From Rhodoblastus sp963804045 (GTDB lineage: Bacteria; Pseudomonadota; Alphaproteobacteria; Rhizobiales; Beijerinckiaceae): a stretch of DNA of 64,000 nucleotides. The stretch lies in contig CAWDOR010000040.1 of assembly GCA_963804045.1 (NCBI GenBank), positions 62,001-126,000 of the forward strand, written 5' to 3'. A program made the translations under genes and the position numbers. Below the pieces are notes generated by a model, which was given only the letters and a program-made list of their open reading frames with translations, made no database searches and was not told the DNA's origin. Shown here piece after piece: positions 23,755 to 34,691 of the stretch; within the stretch, counting starts at the first letter, position 1, and every line of letters starts with the position of its first letter.

Positions 23755-25050
23755 TTAATCCCGCTCTATACGGATGACCTGCGGCTTTTCGGCGATATGG
23801 CCGTCGGCGACGATGGCCGCCAGCGCCTCGCGGATGCTGGCCTCGGTGGTGGCGTAGGTGACCAGGATCACGGGAACCACGCTGTCGTCGGCGCCGGCGC
23901 GGCGCTGGACGATGCTTTCCAAGGATATGCCGCGATCGGCCATGCGCTGGGCTATGGCGGCGGCCGCGCCAATGTGGTTGCGCGCGGCGAGCCGGATGTA
24001 ATAGCCGCCCTCGTGGCGCTGCATCGGCGACTTCTCCGATTTCGCCAGATGTTCGACCGGCAGGCCGAATGGCGCCGAGCGAATGCCGCGGGCGATGTCG
24101 GCGATGTCGGCGACCACCGCCGAAGCCGTGGCCATGCCGCCGGCGCCGGGGCCGACCAGGGTCAGCTCATTGACCGCGTCGGCGTCAATCGTCACCGCAT
24201 TGGTGACGCCCATCACCTGGGCCACGGACGAGGACAGCGGAACCATGGTCGGATGCACGCGCCGCTCGACGCCATGCGCCGTGCGCTGCGCCACGCCCAG
24301 CAATTTGACGCGGAAGCCGAGTTCCTGCGCCGCCTTGAGGTCGGCGAGCGAAATATCCTGAATGCCCTCGACCGAAATGGCCTCGGGGTCGAGGGTCACG
24401 CCAAAGGCCAGCGAAGCCAGAATCGCCAGCTTGTGCGCCGTGTCGAAGCCGCCAATGTCGAAAGTGGGGTCGGCCTCGGCATAGCCGAGTTTCTGCGCGT
24501 CGGCGAGGCACTCGGCAAAGCTCAGCCCTTCAAGCTCCATGCGCGAAAGGATGTAATTGCAGGTGCCGTTGAGAATGCCATAGACGCGCTCGACGCTATT
24601 GCCGGCCAGGCCCTCGCGCAGGGTTTTGACAATGGGAATGCCGCCGGCGACCGAGGCCTCGAAGGCCAGCGCCGCGTGGTTTTGCTCGGCCAGCGCCGCC
24701 AGTTCCAGGCCATGTTTGGCGAGCAGCGCCTTGTTGGCGGTGACCACAGATTTGCCCGCCGCGAGCGCGGCGGTGACGCTTGCGCGCGCGGCCCCCTCGT
24801 CGCCGCCGATCAGCTCGACGAAGAGATCGATATTTTCCGACCGCGCCAGGGCGGTCGCGTCGCCGATGAACTCCACCTCGGAGAGGTCGATCCCCCTGTC
24901 ACGGTGGGGGTCGCGGGCGGAAACGCCTGTGACGTGAATGGCCCGGCCGGTGCGCGCCGCAAGGTCCGTGGCCTGCGTATGGAGCAGCCGCACCACCGCC
25001 GCGCCTACCGTGCCCAGACCGGCAATGCCGACGCGCAATATTTTATCCAT
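23755..25050 (-). CDS. hom: Homoserine dehydrogenase
   Basis: A 431-residue NAD(P)-dependent enzyme reducing aspartate semialdehyde to homoserine for Thr/Met synthesis. It begins LRVGIAGLGTVGAAVVRLL (nucleotide fold), has VVTANKALLAKHG and GILNGTCNYIL (catalytic region), PTFDIGGFDTAHKLAILA, and a C-terminal ACT domain (AAAIAQRMADRGISLESIVQ) that usually gives threonine feedback. The ATG at 25050 starts the family sequence; a longer frame upstream adds only non-family residues. Confidence 0.95.
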   Translation of the reverse strand: MDKILRVGIAGLGTVGAAVVRLLHTQATDLAARTGRAIHVTGVSARDPHRDRGIDLSEVEFIGDATALARSENIDLFVELIGGDEGAARASVTAALAAGKSVVTANKALLAKHGLELAALAEQNHAALAFEASVAGGIPIVKTLREGLAGNSVERVYGILNGTCNYILSRMELEGLSFAECLADAQKLGYAEADPTFDIGGFDTAHKLAILASLAFGVTLDPEAISVEGIQDISLADLKAAQELGFRVKLLGVAQRTAHGVERRVHPTMVPLSSSVAQVMGVTNAVTIDADAVNELTLVGPGAGGMATASAVVADIADIARGIRSAPFGLPVEHLAKSEKSPMQRHEGGYYIRLAARNHIGAAAAIAQRMADRGISLESIVQRRAGADDSVVPVILVTYATTEASIREALAAIVADGHIAEKPQVIRIERD

Positions 25051-25148
25051 ATGCCCAGTCCCCCGAAGCGCCCTGCCCCGCAATCGCAAACGCCTTTTGC
25101 CTGATTTTATTGGGGGGATCAATGCGGCGCGCCAAAATCGCCGCCAAC

Positions 25149-25175
25149 AAAAAAGCGGGCCGAAGCCCGCTTTTG
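25149..25175 (-). terminator. Terminator of the RND efflux operon
   Basis: Minus strand AGCGGGC-TTCG-GCCCGCT followed by a T run, a seven-base stem with a UUCG tetraloop, 20 bases past the outer membrane factor stop. Confidence 0.9.
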
Positions 25176-25194
25176 TTTCGGTCGCCAAGACGGC

Positions 25195-26757
25195 TTATTT
25201 GCCGGTCAGTTGGTAATCCTCGGCTTTGACCTGCTTGGGACCGGGATAGAGCTCGACCGGGACGATCTTGGTCTGGGCGATGGCGTCGATCTTGGCGGGA
25301 TCGTCGTCCATGCGGTTCCACCAGCCGCCGCCGAGCGCCTGGAACATGGCCACGGTGTCGCTGTAGCGCAGCGCCTCGGCCTGGACCTTGTTGACCACGG
25401 CGTTGAGATAGGTCTGTTCCGCCAGCAGCACCTGGGCCTGGCTGGCCTGGCCGAGCTTTTTCAGGTTGAGGGTGATGCGCAGGCTCTTTTCCGCCGCGCG
25501 TTCGGCGTCCATGGCGACGCGCAGGCCCGTCGCGTCATGCTGGATGGCGCGCAAGCTGTCGGCGACGTTCTGGAAGGCGTTGACCACCGTGCTCTTATAT
25601 TGCTCGACGGTCTCGACATAGGCCGCCTCGGCGCCAGCCTGGCGGTGCATGAGCGTGCCCCCGTCGAAGATCGGCGCGCTCAACTGGGCGCCCAGCGTCC
25701 AGAAATTATTGGCCGCCCCGAACAGACCGGCGAAGCTGGTCGCCGTCGAACCCATGTCGCCGGTGACCGTCAGATTGGGCAGGCGATTGGCCAGGGCGAC
25801 GCCGACCAGCGCGCTGGCCGAATGCAGGTTTTCATCCGCCGCCGCGACGTCGGGGCGCTGCCAGATCAGTTTTGCGGGCAGCGTCACCGGAACCTTTTCC
25901 GGCAGATGCAGGCCGCCAAGCTCAAAAGTTTCCGGCACGGGCTGGCTGGGCATGCCGCCGGTCAGCGCGGTCAGCAGGTCGCGGGTTTGGGCCAGTTGCT
26001 TTTCCAGCACCGGCAGCGCGGTTTCGGCCTGGGCGAGAGCGGCTTCCTGCGCGGCGACATCGACTTCCGCCGCCTGGCCGATGGCCTTTTCTTTTTTAAG
26101 CACCACCAGCAGGTCGCGCATGGTCTTGATGGCGCGTTGCGTCGCGGCGATCTGGCCGCGCAGCGAAGCCTCCTGAATGGCGCCGAGCGCGACATTGGAG
26201 GTCAGGGTCAGATGCGCGGCGTTGAGCTGATATTTCGCCATGTCGGCCTGGGCCTGGAGCGATTCCACCGTGCGGCGGTTCAGACCCCAGACGTCGGGCG
26301 TATAGGAAATATTCAGTTGCGGCGTGACCAGATTGTAGAAGGAGGCGCTGCTGTTGATGTTGGGCGAAAGCGTGCCGTTCTGGGAGAAATATTGCCTGGA
26401 GGTCGCGAGCTGGGCGTTGACCTGCGGGTAGAAGAAGCCCTTTTGCGCCGCGACCGCCTCTTTCGCCACTTTCAGCGCGGCTTCCGCCGCCTTGAGGTCG
26501 TGGTTGTTGGCCAGCGCCGTTTCGACCAGCCGGTTCAGAGACTTGGAGCGGAACAGTTTCCACCATTCGCCCTGGAGGTCGAGGTCTTTGACGAATTTCT
26601 GCCCGCCGGCGCCCTTGAGCTTTTCGGCGGTGTAGCCATTGACGTCCGGCGCCGCCGAGGCGACGAAATCCGGCCCCACGGCGCAGCCCGACAGGGCCAA
26701 CGCCAGTAGGGAGACACAGGCGCCGCCGACAAAAAGCTTTCCTCGGATCTTGCTCAT
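25195..26757 (-). CDS. Efflux outer membrane lipoprotein (NodT/OprM family)
   Basis: About 520 residues. The signal ends in a lipobox LALSGCAVGPDF, typical of NodT-type outer membrane factors, so Cys is lipidated. The rest is the repeated OEP helical barrel (KAAEAALKVAKEAVAAQKGF, LTVTGDMGSTATSFAGLFGA, FDGGTLMHRQ). It forms the outer membrane exit duct for the adjacent RND pump. ATG 26757 with GGAG upstream gives a good signal peptide; an upstream ATG at 26790, overlapping the pump gene, is possible. Heavy-metal pumps often use CzcC-type partners, so a NodT-type duct is of note. Confidence 0.9.
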   Translation of the reverse strand: MSKIRGKLFVGGACVSLLALALSGCAVGPDFVASAAPDVNGYTAEKLKGAGGQKFVKDLDLQGEWWKLFRSKSLNRLVETALANNHDLKAAEAALKVAKEAVAAQKGFFYPQVNAQLATSRQYFSQNGTLSPNINSSASFYNLVTPQLNISYTPDVWGLNRRTVESLQAQADMAKYQLNAAHLTLTSNVALGAIQEASLRGQIAATQRAIKTMRDLLVVLKKEKAIGQAAEVDVAAQEAALAQAETALPVLEKQLAQTRDLLTALTGGMPSQPVPETFELGGLHLPEKVPVTLPAKLIWQRPDVAAADENLHSASALVGVALANRLPNLTVTGDMGSTATSFAGLFGAANNFWTLGAQLSAPIFDGGTLMHRQAGAEAAYVETVEQYKSTVVNAFQNVADSLRAIQHDATGLRVAMDAERAAEKSLRITLNLKKLGQASQAQVLLAEQTYLNAVVNKVQAEALRYSDTVAMFQALGGGWWNRMDDDPAKIDAIAQTKIVPVELYPGPKQVKAEDYQLTGK

Positions 26758-26782
26758 CTTGAAACTCCGATCCTGCAGATCC

Positions 26783-29700
26783 TCAGTCATGGTGGGCTCC
26801 GGAGGCCGGCTCGTGACGGGTGATCTTGTCGTCGCTGAGGAAGAATTTGCGGATCGCAGGCGCGACCACGGCCAGCATGATCGGGCCGATGGTCATGCCG
26901 CCAACCACCACCGTCGCCAGCGGCTTTTGCACCTGCGACCCGATGCCGTTGGAAATCGCCGCCGGGAACAGGCCGACGCCCGCTGACAGCGCCGTCATCA
27001 GCATGGGACGCATGCGCTGCTCGGCGCCGTTGAACACGGCTTCGGCCATGCCCATGCCATTGATGCGCAATTCCCGGTAATAGGTGATGTTCAAGATGCC
27101 GTCCATCACCGCGACGCCGAACAGCGAGATGAAGCCGATCGCCGCCGAGACCGAGAAATCCAGGCCGGAGATATAGAGCGCGATCAAGCCGCCGGAAATG
27201 GCGAAGGGAATGCCCGCCATGGCCAGCAGCGAATCGCGCAAAGTGTTGAACAGACCATAGAGCAGCACCAGGATCAGCGCGATGGTGATGGGCACGACGA
27301 TCATCAGGCGGGCGCGCGAGGCTTGCAGATCCTCGAATTCGCCGGCCCAGACCATGCGATAGCCGGTGGGCAGCTTGATCGCCTTGGCGATGCGCTGCTG
27401 CGCCTCTTCCACGGTGCCGCCGAGATCGCGGCCTCGCACCGAGAATTTGATGGGGATGAAGCGCGCCGAACGTTCGCGATAAATATAGGAAGCGCCCGTG
27501 TCGAGGCTGATGTCGGCGACCTCCTCCAGCGGCACATAGGCGACCTGACCGCCATTGCCGGTGGAATAGCCGACCTTGATCTTCCTGATCGCGTCTATGT
27601 CCTTGCGGTCCTCGCGTTGCAGACGCACCGACAGGTTGAACTGGCGGTCGCCTTCGAGCACGGTGGTCGCCGAGGCGCTGGCCAGCGCCGCCTGGATCAC
27701 GGTGTTGACGTCGCCGGCGTTGAGCCCATAGCGCGCCGCCTTGGCGCGGTTAGTCTTGATGTTGAGATTCGGCTGTCCCACGACATGGAAGATGCCGAGA
27801 TCGGCGACGCCGCGCACCTTGGCCATTTCGTCGCGGGTCTGCGCGGCGATTTCCTCAAGCTTCTCCAGATTGGGGCCGACGATCTTGACCGAATTGGCGC
27901 CCTTCACGCCGGACAAGGCCTCTTCGACATTGTCCTGGATATATTGCGAGAAGTTGAACTGCACGCCGGGCATTTCGTCGGCGAATTCCTTTTGCAGGAT
28001 TTCGGTCAGCTTGGCCTTGTCCAGCCCCGCCGGCCATTCGTCGAAGGGCTTCAGCGGCGCGAACATTTCCACATTGGAGAAAGGCGAGGCGTCCGAGCCA
28101 TTGTCCGGACGGCCGTGCTGCGAGACCACGGTCAGAATTTCCGGATGGCGCAGCAGAATTTTGCGCATCTTGTTGGTGGCGTCCGAACCGGCGTCCAGCG
28201 AAATGGTCGGCGGCATCGAGGCGCGAATCCAGTAATTGCCTTCTTCCAGCGCCGGCAGGAATTCCGAGCCGAGCCGCGAACCGGCGACGAAGCCGACGCC
28301 GAGGAAAGCGACGCCGATCAGCAGGGTCACCGCCACATGATCCAGCGCCCATTTCAGCACCGGCGAATAGACATGGCGGATCGCCTCGACGACGATGGTT
28401 TCATGCTCCTGCACCCGTGCCGGCAGCACCAGCGACGCCATCACCGGAGCGACGGTGAAGGTCGCGAACAAGGCGCCGGTCAGGGCATAGGCGTAGGTGC
28501 GCGCCATCGGTCCAAAGATCTGGCCTTCGACGCCGGTCATGGTGAACAGCGGCAGGAAGGCGGTGACCGTGATGGTCGCGGTGAAGAACACCGCCTTGTC
28601 CACCTGCAGCGCGGAGATCAGGATCATGCGCAGGCGATTGGTCCAGCGGGCGGAATCGCCCTTGGTGCCCAAGGCCGTGGGGTTGGGGCCCCAATAGCCT
28701 TCGAACAGATGCTGGAGCAAGGTCTGGCGATCCGCGCCGCGCAGCTGGAAGTTGCGGAACACGTTTTCGATCAGGATGACCGCGGAATCGACGATAATGC
28801 CGAAATCCACCGCGCCGACCGAAAGCAGATTGGCGTCCTCGCCCTGCATCACCAGGATCATGATGGCGAAGAACAAGGCGAAGGGGATGTTGGCGGCCAC
28901 GACAATGGCCGAGCGCAGATCGCCGAGGAAGATCCACTGGATGAAGAACACCAGCAGACAGCCGAACACCAGATTGTGCATGACCGTATGGGTGGTCACG
29001 CCGACCAGCGAGGCGCGGTCGTAATAGGGCACGACCTTGACGCCGGGCGGCAAGGTGCCATCGCTGTTGATCTTCTCGATTTCCGCCTTGACCTTGGGCA
29101 GGATGTCATTGGTGTGCTGGGTGCGGCCCATCACGACGATGGAGGCCGCGACGTCGTCATTATTGTCGCGACCGGCGATGCCGAGGCGCGGCACATAGCC
29201 GACCGTGACCTTGCCGATGTTCTTGACCTGGATCGGCACGCCATTCTGCTGGGTGAGAACGACCTCCTCGATGTCCTGGGTGCGGTCGCCCTTGACCAGA
29301 TCGTCATTGCCGCCGGTGTCGATCAGGCCGACGCCGCGAATATTGATGGATTGCTGGCCGATGGTGATTTCACGACCGCCGACATTGATATTGGCGTTGC
29401 CCAGCGCGCTGACCACCTGGGGAATGGTGATCTGATATTGTTCGAGCTTGGCCGGGTCGATCTCGACGTGGAATTCCTTGGTGGTGCCGCCCCAGGCGTT
29501 GAGCTGGACGACGCCGGGAATGGTGAGCAGACGGCGGGCGACCACCCAATCCTCGATGGTGCGCAGATTGGTCAGGCCGAAATGCGGGGGGCCGGCGATC
29601 TCATAGCGGAAGATTTCGCCGGTCAGCGAGCTTTGCTGAATCTGCGGGATCTGATTGCCGGGCAGATTGACGTTCTGCTGAAGCGAAATCGCGCCCTGGG

Positions 29701-30023
29701 CGAAGGCGAAATAATAATCGACGCCATATTTGAAGGTGACGCGGACAAAGCTCAGCCCATAGAAGGAGGTCGAACGAATATTGGCGACGCCGGGAGTTCG
29801 GATAGAGGCCGATTTCCATGGGAATCGTGTAATATTTCTCCATTTCCTCCGCCGACAGGCCGGGGGCCTGGGCGGTGATTTCGAGAATGGTCGGCGCCGG
29901 GTTCGGATAGGCTTCGATATTCAGCTTGGTGAAGGCGAAGGCGCCGGCGGCGAGGAAGACGACCACGCCGAGGACGACGATCGCGCGTCGGGTCAGGCTG
30001 AATGTGAGCAGAGCTTTGATCAA
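26783..30023 (-). pseudogene. Heavy-metal RND efflux pump, CzcA-like, frameshifted
   Basis: Joined, the gene encodes about 1079 residues, the usual HME-RND size, but it needs one net +1 correction. The first frame (to about 29806) ends in EKYYTIPMEIGLYPNS; the second resumes with PGVANIRSTSFYGLSFV. In an intact pump these are continuous. The rest is normal: the charged membrane motif DFGIIVDSAVILIEN (Asp, Asp, Glu as in CzcA, not the CusA version), the large periplasmic loops and the C-terminal half GIPFAISGGLIALYISG. It would export divalent cations such as Co/Zn/Ni/Cd. It is the middle gene of adaptor-pump-duct. A sequencing error is as likely as true inactivation. Confidence 0.85.
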
Positions 30024-30075
30024 TTTCGGGCTCCCGCAGGAATTTCAGGCGGCGTTTGGGGCGGGGAAACTCGCG

Positions 30076-31275
30076 TCAGTCCGAGGGACCGGCGTTGAGC
30101 AGATTGTCGACAAAGATCGCGCCATCGACGATGACCGCCTCGCCTTCCTTCAGACCGTCGACGATCTGGTCGACGCCGTCCTGCTGCACGCCGAGCTTGA
30201 CGACGCGCTGGGTGTAATGGGTGGCGTCCTTCTGCACCCAGACCGTCATCGAGCCGTCGCCCTCGCGCACCACGCCAGTGGCGGGAATGCTGATGGCGTT
30301 GAGCGGCTTGTCCACGGTGATCGAATAGGTCGCGATCATGTTGGCGCGCAATTTATGCTCGGGATCGGCGAGCGCGGCGCGCACCAGCAGGCGATGAGTG
30401 TTGGGATCGAGGCCGCCGCCGACGCGGATGACCTTGCCGATGAAGGGCTCTTCGCCGGCGGCCGGAATTTTGGCGACCACATCCTCGCCGACGCGCATGA
30501 AGGGCGCGTCGGATTCGATCACATAGGAATTCAGCCACATGGTGGAATCGTCGCTGACGGTCAACGGCGTCGTGCCGGGCTGAACCAGCAGGCCCGGCGC
30601 GGCGGTGCGCGCCGACACCACGCCATCGACGGGGGCGCGGATCACCAGGGCGGAATCGGCCTTGCGGTCCTTTTCCATCTGATCCATCTCGGCGTCGGTC
30701 TTGCCAAACACCGCCAGCGCCAGGCGCGCGGCCTTGTAATTGGCTTCGGCCGTGGCCTGGTCCGAGACCGCCTGATCCAGATCCTTCTTCGCCGCGCCGC
30801 CGAGCTTTTCAGCTCCGCGCAAGCGAGCCAGATTATTGTTGGTCAGCGTCAGAAGGCCGGAGGTCTGAATCAGCGTGGCTTCCGCCGTCATCATATCCGG
30901 GCTTTCGAGCGTGAAGAGCGGATCGCCCTTTTTCACGCGATCGCCGAGATTGGCGAAAACCTGGAGGATGCGGCCCTGATAGGGGGACGAGACTTGCGCC
31001 GAGGCGTCCTGGTTGAAATCGACATTGCCGACGGCGGTTTTGACACTGATGAAATCGCTGCGGCCGGCCTTGCCCACCTTGACCGCCTTCAACTGCTTCT
31101 CGCTCAATTCGAGCGTCGCCGGACCCGAATCGGCGGCGGCCGCCGGCTCCTGCGCCGGTTCGCTCTTGTGAAAAAGCTTTTCGCCAAAAAGGAAATAGCC
31201 GCCGCCCAGCACAGCAGCGCCGATCAGCACATATTTAGCGAGACTGGAGCGAGGAGCTTGGTGTTCCGATTCCAT
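30076..31275 (-). CDS. RND efflux periplasmic adaptor (CzcB/CusB-like)
   Basis: A 399-residue membrane-fusion protein. One N-terminal helix (YVLIGAAVLGGGYFLFG) anchors it. Then come the biotinyl-lipoyl-like half SSPYQGRILQVFANLGDRVKKG, a helical hairpin, VIRAPVDGVVSARTAAPGLLV and the beta-barrel domains. It is the first gene of the metal-efflux operon, 52 bases before the pump. The ATG at 31275 begins the family sequence; the ribosome site there is weak. Confidence 0.9.
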   Translation of the reverse strand: MESEHQAPRSSLAKYVLIGAAVLGGGYFLFGEKLFHKSEPAQEPAAAADSGPATLELSEKQLKAVKVGKAGRSDFISVKTAVGNVDFNQDASAQVSSPYQGRILQVFANLGDRVKKGDPLFTLESPDMMTAEATLIQTSGLLTLTNNNLARLRGAEKLGGAAKKDLDQAVSDQATAEANYKAARLALAVFGKTDAEMDQMEKDRKADSALVIRAPVDGVVSARTAAPGLLVQPGTTPLTVSDDSTMWLNSYVIESDAPFMRVGEDVVAKIPAAGEEPFIGKVIRVGGGLDPNTHRLLVRAALADPEHKLRANMIATYSITVDKPLNAISIPATGVVREGDGSMTVWVQKDATHYTQRVVKLGVQQDGVDQIVDGLKEGEAVIVDGAIFVDNLLNAGPSD

Positions 31276-31755
31276 CAGGGACCTGCACGCATGAGGCCAA
31301 AACCACGCCAGAGGGCGCGCCAAAGGCCAGTTTCGACACGATGATCTTCTATTCTGGCCGCAACTCTCACGCCTCTCCATAAAGAAGCAATATGGAATTG
31401 CGGAACAGATTCACGGTTTCCGGTGGGTGTGACTTTTGCGCTACGCTTATCCTTTTTCTTCTTGACGCAAGTCATCGCTCCGGGCGCCAAAAGCTGGACC
31501 AGAACGGATTTTTCGGCTGAGTTCAGGGGCCGGGCGCGGAGGCCAGGACCATGGGTTCAGCCCTGTTTAGCCAGAACCGTGCCATAAACCGCGCAAGCGG
31601 ATGGCAGAGGCGGCGCCATTGAGGCAATGACGCGGATTTCAAAGGCTTGGCGGCCATTCGCGGCGAAACTGGCGCAAAATCTGGCAAAGACTTAGGCGCC
31701 TTCCCAACATTGTCGGATGTCTTCCGTGTCTATTTTTTATGCATAGCGCCTAATT
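31276..31755. other. Intergenic region between the efflux operon and dgt
   Basis: About 480 bases with no convincing gene on either strand. It should carry the efflux promoter on the minus strand. Eight-base arms TTAGGCGC and GCGCCTAA (near 31692 and 31746) lie close to the dgt stop. No metal-regulator gene is present. Confidence 0.5.
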
Positions 31756-32976
31756 TCACTTCATTTGCTCCAGAAGCACCGCCTCACCCATGAATTTTCG
31801 CGCCTGGGCCATGGCGTAAACATCGGTCATGCCGGCGATATAATCGGCGACCAGCCGCGCCCGCCCGGCCTCATCGCGCGCCAAGGCCTGCGCCGCCCAG
31901 CCGTCCGGCATGCATTCGGGCGCGGCGAAAAAATGGGCGAACAGACCGCGGACGATTTTCTGCGCGTTTTTCCACACTGGCAGCACCGCGCGATGGCGAT
32001 ACATGCGGGCGAAGAGGAAATCGCGGACCTCATGCAGATCGCGCCATTTTTCAGCGGAAAAAGCGATCACCGGCTTGTCCGCCCGTAAAATATCCTCGCG
32101 GCTGCCAGGGTCGAGCGCGGCGAGGCGGCGGCCGCTCTCGGCGAAGACATCCTCGACCAGGCGCGTGATGACCCGGCGCGTCAGTTCGTGAATGCGCCGC
32201 GCCCGCTCCAGACCGGGATGCAGCGCGTCGATCTCGGCGAGCAGCGCGCCGGGAAAGGCGAGGTCGCGCAAATCCTCAAGTTCGAACAGGCCGGCGCGCA
32301 GACCGTCGTCGAGGTCATGGGCGTTATAGGCTATGTCGTCGGCCAGCGCCGCGCATTGCGCCTCGGCGCTGGCCATTTCCTCCAGTTTCAAATCGAAGGT
32401 TTCGTTGAACTCAAGGATATACCGGCTTATTCCCGTCTTGACGTAGCGTGGCGTCGGCTGGCCCTGGCGGGTCAGCAGCGGGCCATTGTGCTTGACCAGC
32501 CCTTCCAGCGTCTCCGCGCAAAGATTCAATCCGTCCCAAAGGGCGTAACGGCGCTCGAGCTTGGTGACGATGCGCAGGGTCTGGGCGTTATGGTCGAAGC
32601 CGCCATGGGCCGCCATGCATTCGTCCAGAACCTCCTCGCCGGCATGGCCGAAACAGGCGTGGCCGAGATCGTGGCCGAGCGCCGTGGCCTCGGCGAGGTC
32701 TTCGTCGAGCCCGAGCCCGCGCGCCAGGGCGCGGGAAATCTGCGCCACTTCCATCGTATGGGTCAGGCGGGTGCGAAAATGGTCGCTTTCCAGCGCGATG
32801 AACACCTGGGTCTTGTGCGCCAGGCGGCGGAAGGCGGTGGAATGGATGATGCGGTCGCGGTCGCGCTGAAATTCGCCGCGAGTCGGCGAGGCCGGCTCGG
32901 TGTGGAGCCGCCCCCGGCTCTGGCGCCAATCGGCGGCGAAGGGGGCGAGTTCGAGTTTTTTTGGCGCGAAGGTCAA
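31756..32976 (-). CDS. dgt: Deoxyguanosinetriphosphate triphosphohydrolase-like protein
   Basis: A 406-residue HD-domain dNTPase that releases triphosphate from dNTPs. The HD metal residues are seen in RTRLTHTMEVAQ, ATALGHDLGHACFGHAGE and, downstream, ADDIAYNAHDLDD. The FQRDRDRIIHSTAFRRLAHKTQVF N-terminal region is diagnostic in pattern. It is divergent from erpA, an arrangement common in Rhizobiales. Confidence 0.94.
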   Translation of the reverse strand: MTFAPKKLELAPFAADWRQSRGRLHTEPASPTRGEFQRDRDRIIHSTAFRRLAHKTQVFIALESDHFRTRLTHTMEVAQISRALARGLGLDEDLAEATALGHDLGHACFGHAGEEVLDECMAAHGGFDHNAQTLRIVTKLERRYALWDGLNLCAETLEGLVKHNGPLLTRQGQPTPRYVKTGISRYILEFNETFDLKLEEMASAEAQCAALADDIAYNAHDLDDGLRAGLFELEDLRDLAFPGALLAEIDALHPGLERARRIHELTRRVITRLVEDVFAESGRRLAALDPGSREDILRADKPVIAFSAEKWRDLHEVRDFLFARMYRHRAVLPVWKNAQKIVRGLFAHFFAAPECMPDGWAAQALARDEAGRARLVADYIAGMTDVYAMAQARKFMGEAVLLEQMK

Positions 32977-33080
32977 GGAGGGGCTCCCGAATAACGGCCC
33001 TGTTTAGCTTAAAAATGCCTCGGCCGCATTGACCCCGCCGCGCGCGGCCCTATTTTCGTTAGACAGAAGAGGAACTTTTC

Positions 33081-33419
33081 ATGAGCGATTCATCGGCTGA
33101 CATCGTCGCCACCGAAGCCGCGCAAAAGCGCGTCGCGGAAATTCTGCGCGGCGAGCCCGAGGGCTCCTGGCTGCGCATTTCCGTCAATGGCGGGGGCTGT
33201 TCGGGCTTCCAATACGCCTTCGACATCGCCCCCCAGGCCGAGCCCGACGACATCATCCTCGCCCGCGACGCGGCGCGCATCGCCGTGGATTCGGTGGCGC
33301 TGGATTTCATGAAAGGCGCGAAAATCGATTTCGTCGACGACCTCATGGGCTCGTCCTTCCGCGTCGACAATCCAAACGCCACAGCCTCCTGCGGCTGCGG
33401 AACCAGTTTCGCGGTATAG
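33081..33419 (+). CDS. erpA: Iron-sulfur cluster insertion protein ErpA/IscA type
   Basis: A 112-residue A-type Fe-S carrier. The three conserved cysteines are seen in GGGCSGFQYAF and the C-terminal SCGCGTSF. It delivers Fe-S clusters to apoproteins. The ATG has AGAGGAA upstream. It is monocistronic here and divergent from dgt. Confidence 0.94.
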   Translation: MSDSSADIVATEAAQKRVAEILRGEPEGSWLRISVNGGGCSGFQYAFDIAPQAEPDDIILARDAARIAVDSVALDFMKGAKIDFVDDLMGSSFRVDNPNATASCGCGTSFAV

Positions 33420-33576
33420 TGTTTTTAGGCGCCATTAATTTCGGCAAGCCTGAGATAATGGCGCCCGCTGGCGCAAGAATAGGGCCTTTGCGGCGCCGCT
33501 CTTGTCGGAGCGGACGCTATTGGCTCTTTTCAAGGCGCGACAGCGTCGAGTTCACACAATTTCTCGCGGGAACGGC

Positions 33577-34691
33577 ATGAGGGCGCCGAATTCGATCGAT
33601 TTCTGGCGCGGCTTCGCCCTGGTGACGATTTTCATCACCCATGTGCCCGGCATTCTGTTCGAGCGCTATACGCTGCGCGAATATGCGCTGTGCGATTCCG
33701 CCGAGCTTTTCGTGTTTTTCGCCGGCATTTCGCTGCGCTACGTGGTGACCTCGATGGAAAGCGGGCCGCTCGCGGCGGCGATCTATCGGCTGGCGGGCCG
33801 GGCGCTGACGCTCTATTTCGCCCAGATCGTCATTTCCGTCGGCGCCATCGCCATTCTCTCGGCCGCCTCGCTGCTGCTCGACCAGCCCTATATTCTGCAA
33901 TGGCACAATGCCGCCGCCATGTTCGACGATCCCGTCGAGGCCCATATCGGCCTGGCGCTGCTGCGCTACCAGCTTGGCTATTTCAACATTCTGCCGCTCT
34001 ATGTGGTGTTGATGGCCGGCGCGCCGACCATCGCCGTGTTCGACCGGCTGGCGCCCGGCTGCTGCTTCCGCTGTCGCTGGCGCTTTACGCATGGACGCTG
34101 ACCACCGGCTTCAACCTGCCGACTTGGCCGGTGGAAGGCAACTGGTTCTTCTCGCCCTCGGCCTGGCAATTGCTGTTCGTGCTGGGTTTCGTGCTGGGCG
34201 GCCCCCAAGGCTACGCCAAACTTTCGCCCCGGGTGAAGCGCGTCCTGTTCGTGCTGGCCGGTCTCCAGACGGTTTTGGGCGCGGCCATCGCGCTCGGGGA
34301 CTTTACGCCCGATCCGACCGAACTTCCCGAGCCAAAACTGTTCTTCCTGTTCGACAAGACCTATCTGTCGCCGGCGCGCATCGTCCATGTGCTGGCGCTG
34401 AGCTGTTTTTTTGCCGGCGCCTTCGCCTCCCTCCAGCGCTTCGCCGCGCCGCTGACCAATTTCCTGGCGCTGCTCGGGCGCAATTCGCTCAATGTTTTTT
34501 GCGCGGGATCGCTGCTCAGCCTGTGCGGACAGGTGGCGCGCTACGCCTTTGAGGGGCGTTGGGAAATAGACTGGCTCGTGTTACTTCTCGGCTTGATCGG
34601 ACTGGGCGTGACGGCATGGCTGACGGAATGGCGGCAAAGGCATGGCGGCGGGCGGGCGAGAGCGCCCGTCTCCTCGCCGTCCTCACCCTGA
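33577..34691 (+). pseudogene. OpgC-like membrane acyltransferase, frameshifted
   Basis: A multi-pass OpgC-family protein of about 371 residues split by one net -1 shift near 34053-34061. The first frame has NSIDFWRGFALVTIFITH, FERYTLREYALCDSAELFVFF and ends FDRLAPGCCFRC; the second resumes LLLPLSLALYAWTLTTGFN, then FFSPSAWQLLFVLGFVLGG and FLALLGRNSLNVF. OpgC proteins acylate (succinylate) periplasmic glucans in the inner membrane. The 3' end overlaps the SGNH gene. The ATG 33577 starts the family sequence. Confidence 0.85.

Noticed and set aside
27323..29878. 851-codon plus-strand frame over the RND pump
   Set aside because: It mirrors the pump gene in high-GC DNA. The minus strand has all pump motifs.
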